A model generated the notes under the pieces. It saw only the letters and a list, made by a program, of their open reading frames with translations. It had not been told where the DNA came from and did no database searches. From Planctomycetaceae bacterium (GTDB lineage: Bacteria; Planctomycetota; Phycisphaerae; SM23-33), in contig JAJFVE010000015.1 in the NCBI GenBank assembly GCA_021371965.1, positions 1-23,120 on the forward strand: a stretch of 23,120 bases of DNA, in the 5' to 3' direction. Positions 7,496 to 16,832 of the stretch are shown here, piece after piece. Both the position numbers and the translations under genes were made by a program. Within the stretch, counting starts at the first letter, position 1. Each line of letters opens with the position of its first letter.

Positions 7496-9598
7496 GTGAA
7501 GAAGTTTGTTTCCTCAACTTTGGTTGTCCTTGCCGCAGTGGTCGGCGTGTGGCTATGGAAGAGCCTGCCGCAGGCGCCCGCTCCGGCGACTCAGCCGGCG
7601 GTCAGCACATTCCCCGCACTCGACGCCCGAGGGCGGGCGGGTGAGTTCGTCGGCCTGTGGCGCAGCGTCGCCGAGTACGAAAAGGCGACCGGCAAGAAGC
7701 TCGGGGCGTACAAGCAGTCGCCCATGCTGGGCAAGGCCGTCGCCGAGGGCAAACTGCCGCCGGTGGCCCAGCGCGTCGGCGACGAACCGCTGGTGGTGTA
7801 TCCGCTGGAGAGCATCGGGCGCTACGGGAGCACGCTGAATGTGCTTGGAGCGTACGGGCTGTTCTCGACGGCGAGGATCTTCGCCCACGACCGCGACTAC
7901 CGCAGCGTCTGTCCGGACCTGGCCAAGAGCTGGCGATACGAGAACGGCGGCAAGACGATGGTCGTCACGCTGCGACGCGGGCTCAAGTGGTCCGACGGCC
8001 TGCCCTTCACCACCGACGACGTGATGTTCGCCTACGAGCACATCCTCCTGAACAAGAAACTTACCACCGAGTTTCCACGCGACCTGACGGCCGACGGCAA
8101 ACCGGTGACGATCGTGCGCGACGACGCGGATCCGAAGTACACGTTTCGCATCATTGCCGCGGCGCCGATCCCGCTGATGGAGCTTTACCTGGCGCACTGG
8201 AAGGGGATGCAGGGCTGGGTGTACGAGTGCGCGCACTATATGAAGCAGTTCCATCCGGATTTTGTCGGCGAAGACACCGCCGACCGCTTGGCGCGGGCCG
8301 AAGGATTTCTCGGTTGGGTCGATTACTTCCGCGCCCGTCAGCATTCGCCGGAAGGTCCCAACACCGAACGGGGCATCGGCTGCCCGACAATGGGGCCCTG
8401 GGTGCCGGTTTCGTATTCCAGCACGCAGGACGTGCTGGAGCGCAACCCGTATTACTGGAAAGTCGATCCTGACGGCAACCAACTCCCTTACATCGACCGC
8501 ATGGTCATCACCAAGAACCTCACCGGTGAAGTCGCCAAGCTCAAGATCATGAGCGGCGGCGTCGACCTCGACCTGGGACTCAACCTCGCCCTGGCCGACG
8601 GCCCCACGCTGATGCAGTACCAGCCGCGCGGCGGCTACCGCGCCTTGGTCTGGACTTCGCTATGGGGCTCGGTGGCGCGCTACAGCCTGAATCTCGACCC
8701 GGTGGACCTTTCGCCCGGGGCGGGCACGGCCACACAGCCGGCCTACGATCCCGTCAAGAAGAAGATCTTCAACGACCTGCGATTTCGCCAGGCGCTATCG
8801 CTGGCCATCGACCGCAACGAGATCAACGACAACCTCTTCTTCGGCAACGCCAAACCCGTGCAGGCCAGCGTCGTCCCACTGCCGCAGTACAGCCGCTATT
8901 ACGAGGAATCTTTCGGCCGCTCGTTCGCCCAGTACGATCCCGCCCGCGCCAACGCGCTGCTGGACGAGATGGGCCTGACCGCCCGCGACGGCGACGGCTA
9001 CCGCCTGCGCCCCGACGGCAAGCCGCTGACGATCCTGCTGTACCATCGCTCCGGCTGGGACGACCGGGTGGGGATCGTCGAACTCACGCAGGAGTACTGG
9101 AAGGCCGTCGGCATCCGCATGCAGATCGAGACGCTCGACGGGGCGGCGCTGTACTCGGTTTTCCGCACGGGCAAGTATGACATGTCGTACTGGCACATGG
9201 ACGGCGTGTGCGACGTGCGGTTCCCCACCATGCCGTACCACTTCGTGCCCATGGACATGCGAGTGATCTGGGGACCGACCTGGGCCAATTGCTATCTCGG
9301 CCGCAAGCCCATGCCCGCCGACACCCCGCAGGCCGTGCGTGATCTCTTCGACGCCTACCGCCGCATGGAGCAGGCGCTGACCGAGGCCGAGCGGGTCAAG
9401 TGCGGCCGGGAAATCCTGCGCAGCCAGGCCGAAAACCTCTGGGGCATCGGGACGGTGTCGGCCCCGCCTGTGATCTTCATCGCCAACAGCAGACTGCGCA
9501 ACGTGCCCGAGCACGCGTTCCTGGCGTGGGATACCTTCTACACCGCACCCCTGCCGCCCGAGGCGATCTGGTTCGACGACTCGAAGGGGGTGCGCTGA
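7496..9598 (+). CDS. ABC transporter substrate-binding protein, family 5 (Opp/Dpp/Yej type)
   Basis: The 700-residue protein begins with a membrane anchor or signal (residues 4-22, VSSTLVVLAAVVGVWLW) without a lipobox cysteine. A Pro/Ala-rich linker follows. The SBP_bac_5 signature is clear: SWRYENGGKTMVVTLRRGLK, then WSDGLPFTTDDVMFAYEHIL. Further family blocks are NPYYWKVDPDGNQLPYIDR and LRFQALSLAIDRNEIN-like text near 420-435. The protein is longer than typical OppA (about 540). Family-5 proteins bind peptides, but several bacterial and archaeal ones bind oligosaccharides; the linked GH4 gene favours a sugar ligand. The GTG start has only a weak ribosome-binding site (GTGAAG). The TGA overlaps the next ATG by one base, so it is the first gene of a tight operon. 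Confidence 0.92.
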   Translation: MKKFVSSTLVVLAAVVGVWLWKSLPQAPAPATQPAVSTFPALDARGRAGEFVGLWRSVAEYEKATGKKLGAYKQSPMLGKAVAEGKLPPVAQRVGDEPLVVYPLESIGRYGSTLNVLGAYGLFSTARIFAHDRDYRSVCPDLAKSWRYENGGKTMVVTLRRGLKWSDGLPFTTDDVMFAYEHILLNKKLTTEFPRDLTADGKPVTIVRDDADPKYTFRIIAAAPIPLMELYLAHWKGMQGWVYECAHYMKQFHPDFVGEDTADRLARAEGFLGWVDYFRARQHSPEGPNTERGIGCPTMGPWVPVSYSSTQDVLERNPYYWKVDPDGNQLPYIDRMVITKNLTGEVAKLKIMSGGVDLDLGLNLALADGPTLMQYQPRGGYRALVWTSLWGSVARYSLNLDPVDLSPGAGTATQPAYDPVKKKIFNDLRFRQALSLAIDRNEINDNLFFGNAKPVQASVVPLPQYSRYYEESFGRSFAQYDPARANALLDEMGLTARDGDGYRLRPDGKPLTILLYHRSGWDDRVGIVELTQEYWKAVGIRMQIETLDGAALYSVFRTGKYDMSYWHMDGVCDVRFPTMPYHFVPMDMRVIWGPTWANCYLGRKPMPADTPQAVRDLFDAYRRMEQALTEAERVKCGREILRSQAENLWGIGTVSAPPVIFIANSRLRNVPEHAFLAWDTFYTAPLPPEAIWFDDSKGVR

Positions 9599-10623
9599 TG
9601 CTCAAGTACACCCTGCGGCGCCTGGCGTACATGTGCGTGACGTTGCTGGCGGTCTCGGTCGTGACGTTCATCGTGATCCAGCTTCCGCCGGGCGACTACC
9701 TTACGCAGAAGATCGCCATGCTCCAGGCCACCGGCCAGGCCGGCGACATCGAGAAGATCGAGGGCATGCGCCACAGCTATGGGCTCGACCTGCCGATGTA
9801 CGAGCAGTACATCCGCTGGATGGGGCTGGGGTGGTTCTTCGGCTCGCAGGAGCGCGGCCTGCTGCAGGGATACCTCGGCCGCTCGTTCGAGCAGGAAAAG
9901 CCCGTCAGCGAGTTGCTGGCCGAGCGCGTGCCGCTGACGATGGCGATCTTCCTGGGTTCGGTGATCGTGGTCTATTCGCTGGCGATTCCGATCGGGATCT
10001 ACTCGGCCACGCACAAGTACCGGCTCTCCGACTATGCGGCGATGGCCGGGTCGTTCATCGGCATGTCGGTGCCGGGGTTCCTGCTGGCGCTGATTTTGAT
10101 GTTCGCGATGTTCCACTGGTACGGGCTTAGCCCCGGCGGGGTGTTCTCGCCGCAGTACGTGGGGGCTGCGTGGTCGTGGGGCAGGGTGGGCGACCTGGCG
10201 GCACACCTGGCCGGGCCGCTGCTGGTGGTGGCGATCAACGGCACAGCCGGGCTCATCCGCGTGGTGCGCGGCAATCTGCTCGACCAGCTTCAGCAGCTCT
10301 ACGTGACGACCGCCCGCGCCAAGGGCGTGGCCGAATGGAAGCTGCTGCTCAAGTACCCTGTGCGCGTGGCGATCATCCCGGTCGTCAGCTCGATCGGGTT
10401 CTTGCTTCCGGGCCTTATCGGTGGGCAGGCGATCATCGAGATCGTGCTGGGCCTGCCGACGTTCGGCCCGCTGCTGCTGGCGGCCCTGAAGAGCCAGGAC
10501 ATGTTCCTGGCCGGCAGCGTGGTGATGATCCAGACGCTGCTGGTGGTGGTGGGGGTGTTCCTGTCCGACCTGCTGCTGATGGTGGTGGACCCGCGCATTC
10601 GGCTGACGGGAGGGTCGAAATGA
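9598..10623 (+). CDS. ABC transporter permease, OppB/YejB type
   Basis: This is a 341-residue inner-membrane protein. The N-terminus (KYTLRRLAYMCVTLLAVSVVT, then FIVIQLPPGDYL) is typical of OppB/YejB permeases. Further membrane segments appear near 115-137, 148-175, 195-215, 265-290 and 305-330. The cytoplasmic EAA loop that contacts the ATPase is seen as TTARAKGVAEWKLLLKYPVR. The start overlaps the binding-protein stop (TGATG) with an AAGGGGG ribosome-binding site, indicating translational coupling. It forms the transport channel together with the next gene product. Confidence 0.93.
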   Translation: MLKYTLRRLAYMCVTLLAVSVVTFIVIQLPPGDYLTQKIAMLQATGQAGDIEKIEGMRHSYGLDLPMYEQYIRWMGLGWFFGSQERGLLQGYLGRSFEQEKPVSELLAERVPLTMAIFLGSVIVVYSLAIPIGIYSATHKYRLSDYAAMAGSFIGMSVPGFLLALILMFAMFHWYGLSPGGVFSPQYVGAAWSWGRVGDLAAHLAGPLLVVAINGTAGLIRVVRGNLLDQLQQLYVTTARAKGVAEWKLLLKYPVRVAIIPVVSSIGFLLPGLIGGQAIIEIVLGLPTFGPLLLAALKSQDMFLAGSVVMIQTLLVVVGVFLSDLLLMVVDPRIRLTGGSK

Positions 10624-11720
10624 TCTTCCGCCGCCGCAAACCCGCCGCCGATGCCCGCGAGACGTTCAAGGTGTTGACATACCGCCAGCTCATGTGGCGG
10701 CGGTTCAAGCGGCACAAGCTGGCGATGGCCGGGGCGATCATGCTGGTCGTGCTGTACACCCTGGCGCTGCTGGCCGACTTCGTCGCGCCGTATGGGCCTA
10801 CACAGCGCGTGCCGGGCTACATTAGCGCCCCACCGCAGCGTATCCACATGTGGGGGCCTGACGGGTTCCACCTGCGCCCGTTCGTTTACGCCCTGGACCT
10901 CAAGGTCGACACCGGCGGGTTCCAGCGCATCTACAGCGAGAATACCTCGCGGATGCTGCCCATCCGCGGGTTGGTCGGCGGGCATCTGTTCGGCATCGAT
11001 CCTGCGGCGCCGGGCGAGCCGGCCGCCACGCTGTTTCTGTGCGGCAGCGACCGCCTCGGCCGCGACATGCTCTCACGCGTCGTGCACGGGGCGCGGGTGA
11101 CGCTGTCGATCGGGCTGGTCGGGATGAGCCTGTCGTTCGTGCTCGGCTGCGTGCTGGGCAGCGTCTCGGGGTACTACGGCGGCGTGGTCGACACGATCAT
11201 CCAGCGTGTGATCGAGTTCATCGTCTCGATCCCGACGCTGCCGCTCTGGATGGCGCTGTCGGCGGCCCTGCCGGCCGGCTGGCCGATGTACCAGCGGTAC
11301 TTCGGCATCACGCTGATTCTCTCGCTGGTGGGCTGGTGCGGACTGGCGCGCGTCGTGCGAGGGCAGATCCTGCAGCTTCGCGACCAGGACTTCGTCACAG
11401 CCGCCCGCTGCGCCAGCGCGTCGGACCGCTGGATCATCTTCCGCCACTTGCTGCCCTCGACGATGAGCTACCTGATCGTCTCGATCACGCTTGCGATTCC
11501 AGGCATGATCCTGGGCGAGACGGCCCTGAGCTTTCTCGGCCTGGGCATCCAGGCCCCGGCCGTAAGCTGGGGCACGCTGCTGCAGGACGCCCAGAACATC
11601 CGCACGCTGGCCAACCAGCCCTGGGTGCTGATCCCAGGGGCGTTCGTGGTGCTGACAGTGATCAGCTTCAACTTCGTCGGCGACGGGCTGCGCGACGCAG
11701 TGGATCCTCACGGAAAATAG
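10620..11720 (+). CDS. ABC transporter permease, OppC/YejE type
   Basis: The ATG at 10620 overlaps the previous stop by four bases (ATGA) and has a strong GGGAGG site 6 nt upstream. The protein is 366 residues. The first membrane helix (about 38-58, KLAMAGAIMLVVLYTLALLA) is followed by an external loop of about 90 residues, longer than in OppC and as in YejE-like members. LCGSDRLGRDMLSRVVHGARV then opens the transport domain. The EAA loop is DFVTAARCASASDRWIIFRH. ETALSFLGLGIQ and a C-terminal helix match the family. It is the partner of the preceding permease in the same importer. Confidence 0.93.
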   Translation: MIFRRRKPAADARETFKVLTYRQLMWRRFKRHKLAMAGAIMLVVLYTLALLADFVAPYGPTQRVPGYISAPPQRIHMWGPDGFHLRPFVYALDLKVDTGGFQRIYSENTSRMLPIRGLVGGHLFGIDPAAPGEPAATLFLCGSDRLGRDMLSRVVHGARVTLSIGLVGMSLSFVLGCVLGSVSGYYGGVVDTIIQRVIEFIVSIPTLPLWMALSAALPAGWPMYQRYFGITLILSLVGWCGLARVVRGQILQLRDQDFVTAARCASASDRWIIFRHLLPSTMSYLIVSITLAIPGMILGETALSFLGLGIQAPAVSWGTLLQDAQNIRTLANQPWVLIPGAFVVLTVISFNFVGDGLRDAVDPHGK

Positions 11721-11721
11721 A

Positions 11722-13602
11722 ATGCTTCCGCTAGTTACAATTACGGGCCTCAAGACTTACTTCAAAACCGACGAAGGCAACGTGCCTGCTGTCGACGGGG
11801 TCGACCTTGTAATCCCTCGCGGCAAGACGGTCGCGCTGGTGGGGGAGAGCGGCAGCGGAAAGAGCGTGACGGCGTTCTCTGCAATTAGACTTGTCGCCGA
11901 GCCAGGCAAGATCGTCGCCGGGCGCATCTCGCTGCATGACGAGCAGGGTAACGTCGAATCGGTTCTGACCGACCTCGACCCCTGCGGCAAAGTCATCCGG
12001 CGCATTCGCGGCAAGCGCATCGCGATGATCTTTCAGGAGCCGATGACCAGTCTCTCGCCCGTGCATACGGTGGGGGCCCAGATCGTCGAGGCCATCCGCC
12101 TGCATACCGACATGACCCGCCGCCAAGCCCGCGAGCATGCCGTCGCCATGATGGCCCGCATGGGAATCCCCAACGCCGATCAGCGGTTCAAATCGTACCC
12201 GCACGAAATGAGCGGCGGGCTGCGGCAGCGGGTCATGATCGCCATGGCCCTGTCGTGCCGGCCGGAACTGCTGATCGCCGACGAGCCGACGACGGCGCTG
12301 GACGTGACGATTCAGGCGCAGATACTCGAGCTGCTGGCTGACCTCAAACGCGATTACCGGATGTCGATGCTGTTCATCACGCACGACCTGGGCGTGGTGG
12401 CCCAGATCGCCGACGAGGTCGTCGTGATGTATCAAGGCCGCATCGTCGAGCGCGGGGCCGTGCGCGACATCTACGCCCGCCCGCAGCACGACTACACCAA
12501 GGCGCTGCTGGCGTCGGTGCCCAGCATCACCTCCCAGCGACGAAGGCGGCTCAGCACCGTCGCCGATGTCACCGCCGGGCTCAGCGCCGCCGACGCGGCG
12601 GTGCAGCATACCGTCCGGACGGACCTGCCGCCCCTGCTGAGCGTGCGGAACCTGCGAAAGCACTTCCCGCTGCGCAAGGGGTTCTGGGGCAACGTCCCGG
12701 CAACGATCAAGGCCGTCGATGATGTCAGCTTTGAACTGCTCCAGGGGCAGTGTCTGGGCCTGGTGGGCGAGAGCGGCTCGGGCAAGACGACGGTGGGGCA
12801 CTGCATCCTGCGGGCGCAACAGGCCACCTCGGGCGAGATCCGCTTCCGCATCGGTCAGGACGAGCATGACGTGATCGCCGCCGACCGCGGCCGCCTGCGC
12901 ATGCTGCGGCGGCACATGGGCATCATCTTCCAGGACCCGTATTCGTCGCTGGATCCGCGCATGACGGTGCAGGACATCGTCGGCGAACCGCTGGCGCTGG
13001 CGGGGATTTCAAATCGCGGCGAGCGGCTCGACCGCGTGCGCGAGATGATCGTCCGCGTCGGGCTCGAGCCCGAGCACCTGGTGCGGTTCCCGCACGCCTT
13101 CAGTGGCGGGCAGAGACAGCGAATCGGTATCGCCCGGGCGTTGGTGCTGAAGCCTTCGTTCGTGATGGCCGACGAGCCCGTCTCGGCGCTCGATGTCTCC
13201 GTGCGGGCCCAGGCGCTGAACCTCCTTCAGGACCTCCAGGCCGAGATGGGCCTGTCGTACCTGTTCGTCTCGCACGACCTGAGCGTGGTGCGGCACATCG
13301 CCGACTGCGTCGCGGTGATGTACTTCGGCCGCCTCGTCGAGTTGGCCGACGCCGAGGAACTTTTCACCAACCCGCTGCATCCGTACAACAAGGCGGTGCT
13401 GTCGGCCGTGCCCGCGCCGGACCCAGGCTCGCCCATGCGCCGCATCGACCTGGGCGTCGAACCGCCCGACCCGACCAATCCGCCCTGCGCCTGCAACCTA
13501 TTCCGCGACTGCCCCGCCGACCGCGGCGAAAGCATCGCTCCTGCTGTCTTGCGAGAAGTGAGTGCGGGGCATTTTCTGCGATGCCACGAGCAGAACATTT
13601 GA
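11722..13602 (+). CDS. ABC transporter ATP-binding protein, fused OppD-OppF (YejF-like)
   Basis: The 626-residue protein carries two complete ATPase domains in one chain. Domain 1 has Walker A GESGSGKS (41-48), signature MSGGLRQR (about 163-170) and Walker [13 protein letters not shown]. Domain 2 has Walker A GESGSGKT (about 349-356), signature FSGGQRQR (about 460-467) and Walker [14 protein letters not shown] Cys-containing C-terminal tail ([16 protein letters not shown]) is the usual oligopeptide/dipeptide transporter end. It starts 1 nt after the stop of the previous gene. It powers the importer formed by the two permeases. The fused layout is that of YejF and similar importers rather than separate OppD and OppF. 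Confidence 0.95.
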   Translation: MLPLVTITGLKTYFKTDEGNVPAVDGVDLVIPRGKTVALVGESGSGKSVTAFSAIRLVAEPGKIVAGRISLHDEQGNVESVLTDLDPCGKVIRRIRGKRIAMIFQEPMTSLSPVHTVGAQIVEAIRLHTDMTRRQAREHAVAMMARMGIPNADQRFKSYPHEMSGGLRQRVMIAMALSCRPELLIADEPTTALDVTIQAQILELLADLKRDYRMSMLFITHDLGVVAQIADEVVVMYQGRIVERGAVRDIYARPQHDYTKALLASVPSITSQRRRRLSTVADVTAGLSAADAAVQHTVRTDLPPLLSVRNLRKHFPLRKGFWGNVPATIKAVDDVSFELLQGQCLGLVGESGSGKTTVGHCILRAQQATSGEIRFRIGQDEHDVIAADRGRLRMLRRHMGIIFQDPYSSLDPRMTVQDIVGEPLALAGISNRGERLDRVREMIVRVGLEPEHLVRFPHAFSGGQRQRIGIARALVLKPSFVMADEPVSALDVSVRAQALNLLQDLQAEMGLSYLFVSHDLSVVRHIADCVAVMYFGRLVELADAEELFTNPLHPYNKAVLSAVPAPDPGSPMRRIDLGVEPPDPTNPPCACNLFRDCPADRGESIAPAVLREVSAGHFLRCHEQNI

Positions 13603-13633
13603 CAGCGGAGACTGCGATGCGCGATAGTTAGCG

Positions 13634-13649
13634 GTCGAGCTTGCTCGAC
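13634..13649. other. Perfect 7-bp hairpin between the ABC genes and GH4
   Basis: GTCGAGC, TT, GCTCGAC forms a 7-bp stem with a 2-nt spacer in the 73-bp gap before the GH4 gene. There is no T-tract, so it is not a standard terminator. It could stabilise the upstream mRNA end, or be an operator-like palindrome. Confidence 0.5.
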
Positions 13650-13675
13650 GGTTTCCCTGAACACTGGAGTAACTG

Positions 13676-14968
13676 ATGAACATCGTCCTGATCGGCGCCG
13701 GTAGCGCGAGTTTTGGTCCGGGAATGGTTCGCGACATCATGATCTGTCCCGAGCTTAAAGGCCGCGGCGTGACGCTGTGGCTGGTCGATCTCAACCAGCA
13801 GGCCCTTGATGACGTGATGGGCTTCGCACAGGAACTTCGCCGGCGCGTCGGGGCCGATGTCGAGCTCAAGCAGACGACCGACCGCTGCGAGGCCCTGCCG
13901 GGGGCGGATTACGTCATCATCTCCGTCGCGCGGCGGCGGATGGAACTGTGGGAGCAGGATTTCCGAATCCCGCTGGCGCACGGCTTTAAGCACTGCCTGG
14001 GCGAAAACGGCGGGCCCGGCGCGGTCTTCCACACCCAGCGCAGCCTGCACCTGATGATGCCCATCTGCCGCGACATCGAACGTCTCGCGCCGCAGGCCAT
14101 GGTGCTCAACTTCACCAACCCCGAGATGAAGGTCCTCCACGCGATCTTGACGCTGACCGAGCTCAAGGCCGCCGGGCTCTGCCACGGCATCGGCGGGGCC
14201 ATCGATCTGCTGGGCAAGCTGCTCGATCGCCCGCACGATTCCTTCCGCGTGACGTCGGCCGGCATGAACCACTTTTATGCCGTGCTGAAAGTTGAAGACC
14301 TCAAGAGCGGCCAAGACCTGCTCCCAGAGGCGAACGCGAAAGTACTCGCCGACGGCGACAAGTGGGGCTCGCCGCTGTTTCGCAAGATGCTGGAGGTCTT
14401 CGACGTATTCACGTTCCCCAGCGAAGACCACATCGGCGAGTACCTGCCCTTCGGCAGCGAATTCTCGGGTGTGCACTGGCACTACGGCATGGAATGCCGC
14501 AAACTCACCCTCGCCCAGAGCGAACCAGGCAAGCAGTGGTTCCAGATGCGCACAGACAAGGGCGACTTCCTCGACTGGGTCTACCGCCCCAGCGGCGAAT
14601 TGGCCGTCCCGATCATCTGCGACATCGCCCTGAACCGCAATTGCTTCCGTGAGGCCGTCAACGTACTCAACATGCGTCCCTACATCGACAACCTGCCGCC
14701 CACGACGTGCATCGAAGTGCCCGCGATGGTCGACAAGGCGGGCATCCATCCCATCGCAGTGGGCCCCATCCCCGAGCCCTTCGCCGAATATGTCCGCCGC
14801 CAGGGAACGATCGTGGAGATCCTCACTGAGGCCTACCGTACACGGTCAAAGAAGATGCTCCTCCAGGCCCTGCTGCTGGACCCCAGCGTCAACAGCAGCA
14901 CCGCCGCCGCCAAGATGCTCGACGAGATGCTCAAACTCCAGGCCGAATACCTGCCGGAGTATCAGTAG
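13676..14968 (+). CDS. GH4 family glycosidase, CHGI signature (alpha-glucuronidase-like by motif)
   Basis: The 430-residue protein has the GH4 NAD-binding loop IGAGSASFG (6-14), NFTNPE (145-150), the metal-binding Cys169 in GLCHGIGG, His199 in AGMNHFYAV, and a DHIGEY block (251-256) with the likely catalytic Tyr256. GH4 enzymes use NAD+ and a divalent metal and cleave by oxidation, elimination and reduction. The residues after the metal-binding Cys correlate with specificity; as I recall, CHEV marks alpha-glucosidases, CHSV alpha-galactosidases and CHGx alpha-glucuronidases. CHGI therefore hints at an alpha-glucuronidase, but this is an inference. There is no signal peptide, so it is cytoplasmic. 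GGAG lies 6 nt before the ATG. It follows the importer genes by 73 bp, suggesting that it hydrolyses the imported ligand. Confidence 0.92.
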   Translation: MNIVLIGAGSASFGPGMVRDIMICPELKGRGVTLWLVDLNQQALDDVMGFAQELRRRVGADVELKQTTDRCEALPGADYVIISVARRRMELWEQDFRIPLAHGFKHCLGENGGPGAVFHTQRSLHLMMPICRDIERLAPQAMVLNFTNPEMKVLHAILTLTELKAAGLCHGIGGAIDLLGKLLDRPHDSFRVTSAGMNHFYAVLKVEDLKSGQDLLPEANAKVLADGDKWGSPLFRKMLEVFDVFTFPSEDHIGEYLPFGSEFSGVHWHYGMECRKLTLAQSEPGKQWFQMRTDKGDFLDWVYRPSGELAVPIICDIALNRNCFREAVNVLNMRPYIDNLPPTTCIEVPAMVDKAGIHPIAVGPIPEPFAEYVRRQGTIVEILTEAYRTRSKKMLLQALLLDPSVNSSTAAAKMLDEMLKLQAEYLPEYQ

Positions 14969-14975
14969 GCACATA

Positions 14976-15007
14976 TGGAGTGCGGCAGCCATAGCTGCCG
15001 CACTCCA
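14976..15007. terminator. Perfect 14-bp hairpin between convergent GH4 and GH29 genes
   Basis: TGGAGTGCGGCAGC, loop CATA, GCTGCCGCACTCCA. It sits 7 bp after the GH4 stop and 2 bp before the GH29 stop, so it can serve transcripts from both sides. No T-run follows on either strand, so termination is inferred from position and stem strength. It may also be a dispersed palindrome. Confidence 0.7.
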
Positions 15008-15009
15008 CA

Positions 15010-16737
15010 TTACTTCCCGTAGAGCTGGAACTCGCGGATGAACGCGATGTCGCCCGAGACAGTGATTCGCCAATGGCGGGCGGCGGTGGGGGGGATGGCG
15101 ATCTCGTGCGTCCAGCGCTGGCGGTCTGGGCCACGCAGGGTCTTGCTGTCAAAGACGCTCGTCCACTTGCCGCCCTTGTCGCATTCGACGCGGAAGCCGC
15201 CAAAGCTCTTCTTGCCGCTGGCTAAGGTTTCAGTATGCGCCACCAGCACGCGCGATACCGTCTCTTCCTTGCCCAGGTCGACGGTCAGCGAGCGGGGGTC
15301 TTTGTCACGGCTGGCCCAGCCGCTGGCGAAGTCGCCGTCGACGGCGCTGTGTGGGCCGTTGCGCTCCATCGTCGCCCCCACGCCGTCCCAGACAAACGTC
15401 TGCGTGGCGTCGGCCTTTTTGCCCCGTGCCAGCGAACCGGCGGGGTACAGCACCTTGGCATCCTTGGCCGGACCGTCAAGTTCCAGGGCAAAGATCGTGT
15501 CCAGCGGATCGACTGCGCCTTTGGGCACCGTCAGCGTGATGCCTTCGGGCGTCTGCTTGATCTCGACCTTGACCTTCGGGTCGTTGAGCAGCGTCGCCGA
15601 GACAATCTTCTTGTCCAGCGGGAAAAGCTTGAGCACGCCGCCGTCGAGGTCTGTCAGCATGTGCAGATACACGACGTTGTCGCTCTTGCCGTGCGTGCTG
15701 ACGCCCCAGCCGTCAGGCAGGTATGGGCCCGGTCGCGTCGCGAAGACGCTGCGGCCGTACTTGCCCAGCCACGCCCCGACTTCCTTGATGCGGTCGATCT
15801 CGTTCTGCTCCATGCTGCCGTCGGGCTTGGGCGCCAGGTTGAGCACGAGGTTGTACCCGCGCCCGACGCAGCCCATCAGCAGATTGATCACAGTCCTCAT
15901 GCTCTTGACGGGGCGGCTGCGGCCGTTCTTATCGGTGTCCCAGTACCAGTAGCCTTCGCGCAGGATTGCGGCGACTTCCACGGGGCCATACGCCCATCCG
16001 CCGTTGGGGTACCAGTGCTCGGGCGTGCCGTAGTCGCCGCCGTACTTGCTGCCCGCCAGCCGCCCGTTGTGCAAGATGCCGGGGTGGAGCTTGCGCATCA
16101 TCGAATAGATCTCTTCGGGCGTCTTGCCCTTGGGCGCGAACCCGCCGTCGAACCACACGCCGCGCACGGGCCCGTACTTGGTCAGCAGCTCAGTGAGCTT
16201 CTCGCCGGCCTCGCCGCCGGTGTACCACTCCAGCTCGATGCCCGCCTTGTGCGAAGCGTCGGCGATCTCCTTGCATACGTCGCGGGCGAAGGGGCTGCCG
16301 GCCCGCGTGAGCTTGTTCTCGTGCAGCTTGGTGTCCCACAGCACGAGATTGCCGCCAGGCCGCCGCTGCATCGCGCCGTTGATCCCGGTCATGAAGACGA
16401 CGTACTTGGCCCCGCCGGCCTTGACGATGTCGATCCACTGCGTGGCGTCGAACTTGGTCACGTGCTTGAGGTTGGCGTAGAGCCGGTCCCAATAGCGCTG
16501 GTCGGTGTAGACCGCCCAATCGGGGTGCCGCACCTCGATGCCCACGCCCCAGTGGATGAAGATCCCGAACTTGGCGTCCTGCCACCACTCGAAGGCCTCG
16601 GGCGAAGCCCGCAGCCCCATCTTCACCAGCTCCTCGTGCGACGGCGTCGCCGCCGCGGATGTCGCCTGGGCCATCGCGACCCCGGCCGTCGAGAACAACA
16701 TCGATATCGAGACTACCGCCGGCAGGAAAGAACGCAT
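15010..16737 (-). CDS. Secreted GH29 alpha-L-fucosidase-like protein with C-terminal discoidin (F5/8C) module
   Basis: I chose the ATG at 16737 because CGGAG lies about 7 nt upstream and a clean signal peptide follows (MRSFLPAVVSISMLFSTAG, cleavage after AMA). The open frame extends 64 codons upstream through intergenic hairpins, which I reject. The mature protein shows the GH29 barrel: WWQDAKFGIFIHWGVG (51-66), ELEWYTGG (168-175) and VRGVWFDGGF (191-200), with Asp197 the expected nucleophile. Oddly, the HHDG block that normally follows KYVV is replaced by MTGINGAM (116-123), so two fucose-contacting histidines are absent. Residues about 455-575 (SAVDGDFASGWAS, SLTVDLGKEETVSRVLV, FREFQLYG-like end) form a discoidin/CBM32-like domain. 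It acts outside the cytoplasm. Fold assignment is secure, substrate is not. Confidence 0.88.
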   Translation of the reverse strand: MRSFLPAVVSISMLFSTAGVAMAQATSAAATPSHEELVKMGLRASPEAFEWWQDAKFGIFIHWGVGIEVRHPDWAVYTDQRYWDRLYANLKHVTKFDATQWIDIVKAGGAKYVVFMTGINGAMQRRPGGNLVLWDTKLHENKLTRAGSPFARDVCKEIADASHKAGIELEWYTGGEAGEKLTELLTKYGPVRGVWFDGGFAPKGKTPEEIYSMMRKLHPGILHNGRLAGSKYGGDYGTPEHWYPNGGWAYGPVEVAAILREGYWYWDTDKNGRSRPVKSMRTVINLLMGCVGRGYNLVLNLAPKPDGSMEQNEIDRIKEVGAWLGKYGRSVFATRPGPYLPDGWGVSTHGKSDNVVYLHMLTDLDGGVLKLFPLDKKIVSATLLNDPKVKVEIKQTPEGITLTVPKGAVDPLDTIFALELDGPAKDAKVLYPAGSLARGKKADATQTFVWDGVGATMERNGPHSAVDGDFASGWASRDKDPRSLTVDLGKEETVSRVLVAHTETLASGKKSFGGFRVECDKGGKWTSVFDSKTLRGPDRQRWTHEIAIPPTAARHWRITVSGDIAFIREFQLYGK

Positions 16738-16775
16738 GAGAGTCTCCGTGTGAAAAAGCATTGCCGTGTGAGGGT

Positions 16776-16804
16776 ATTGTGCCACACCTGCGGCGGGGGG
16801 ACAA
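16776..16804 (-). promoter_or_regulatory. Candidate sigma70-type promoter for the GH29 gene
   Basis: On the minus strand TTGTCC (16804-16799), 17 nt, CACAAT (16781-16776). Each box matches consensus at four of six positions. The -10 lies 38 nt before the chosen ATG. Confidence 0.3.
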
Positions 16805-16832
16805 TAGTGGTCCGGAGCCAGCTCCTTTACGT

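Noticed and set aside
13628..14749. 373-codon minus-strand frame opposite GH4
   Set aside because: It is a shadow of a well-conserved GH4 gene in third-position GC-rich codons, with no start signals.
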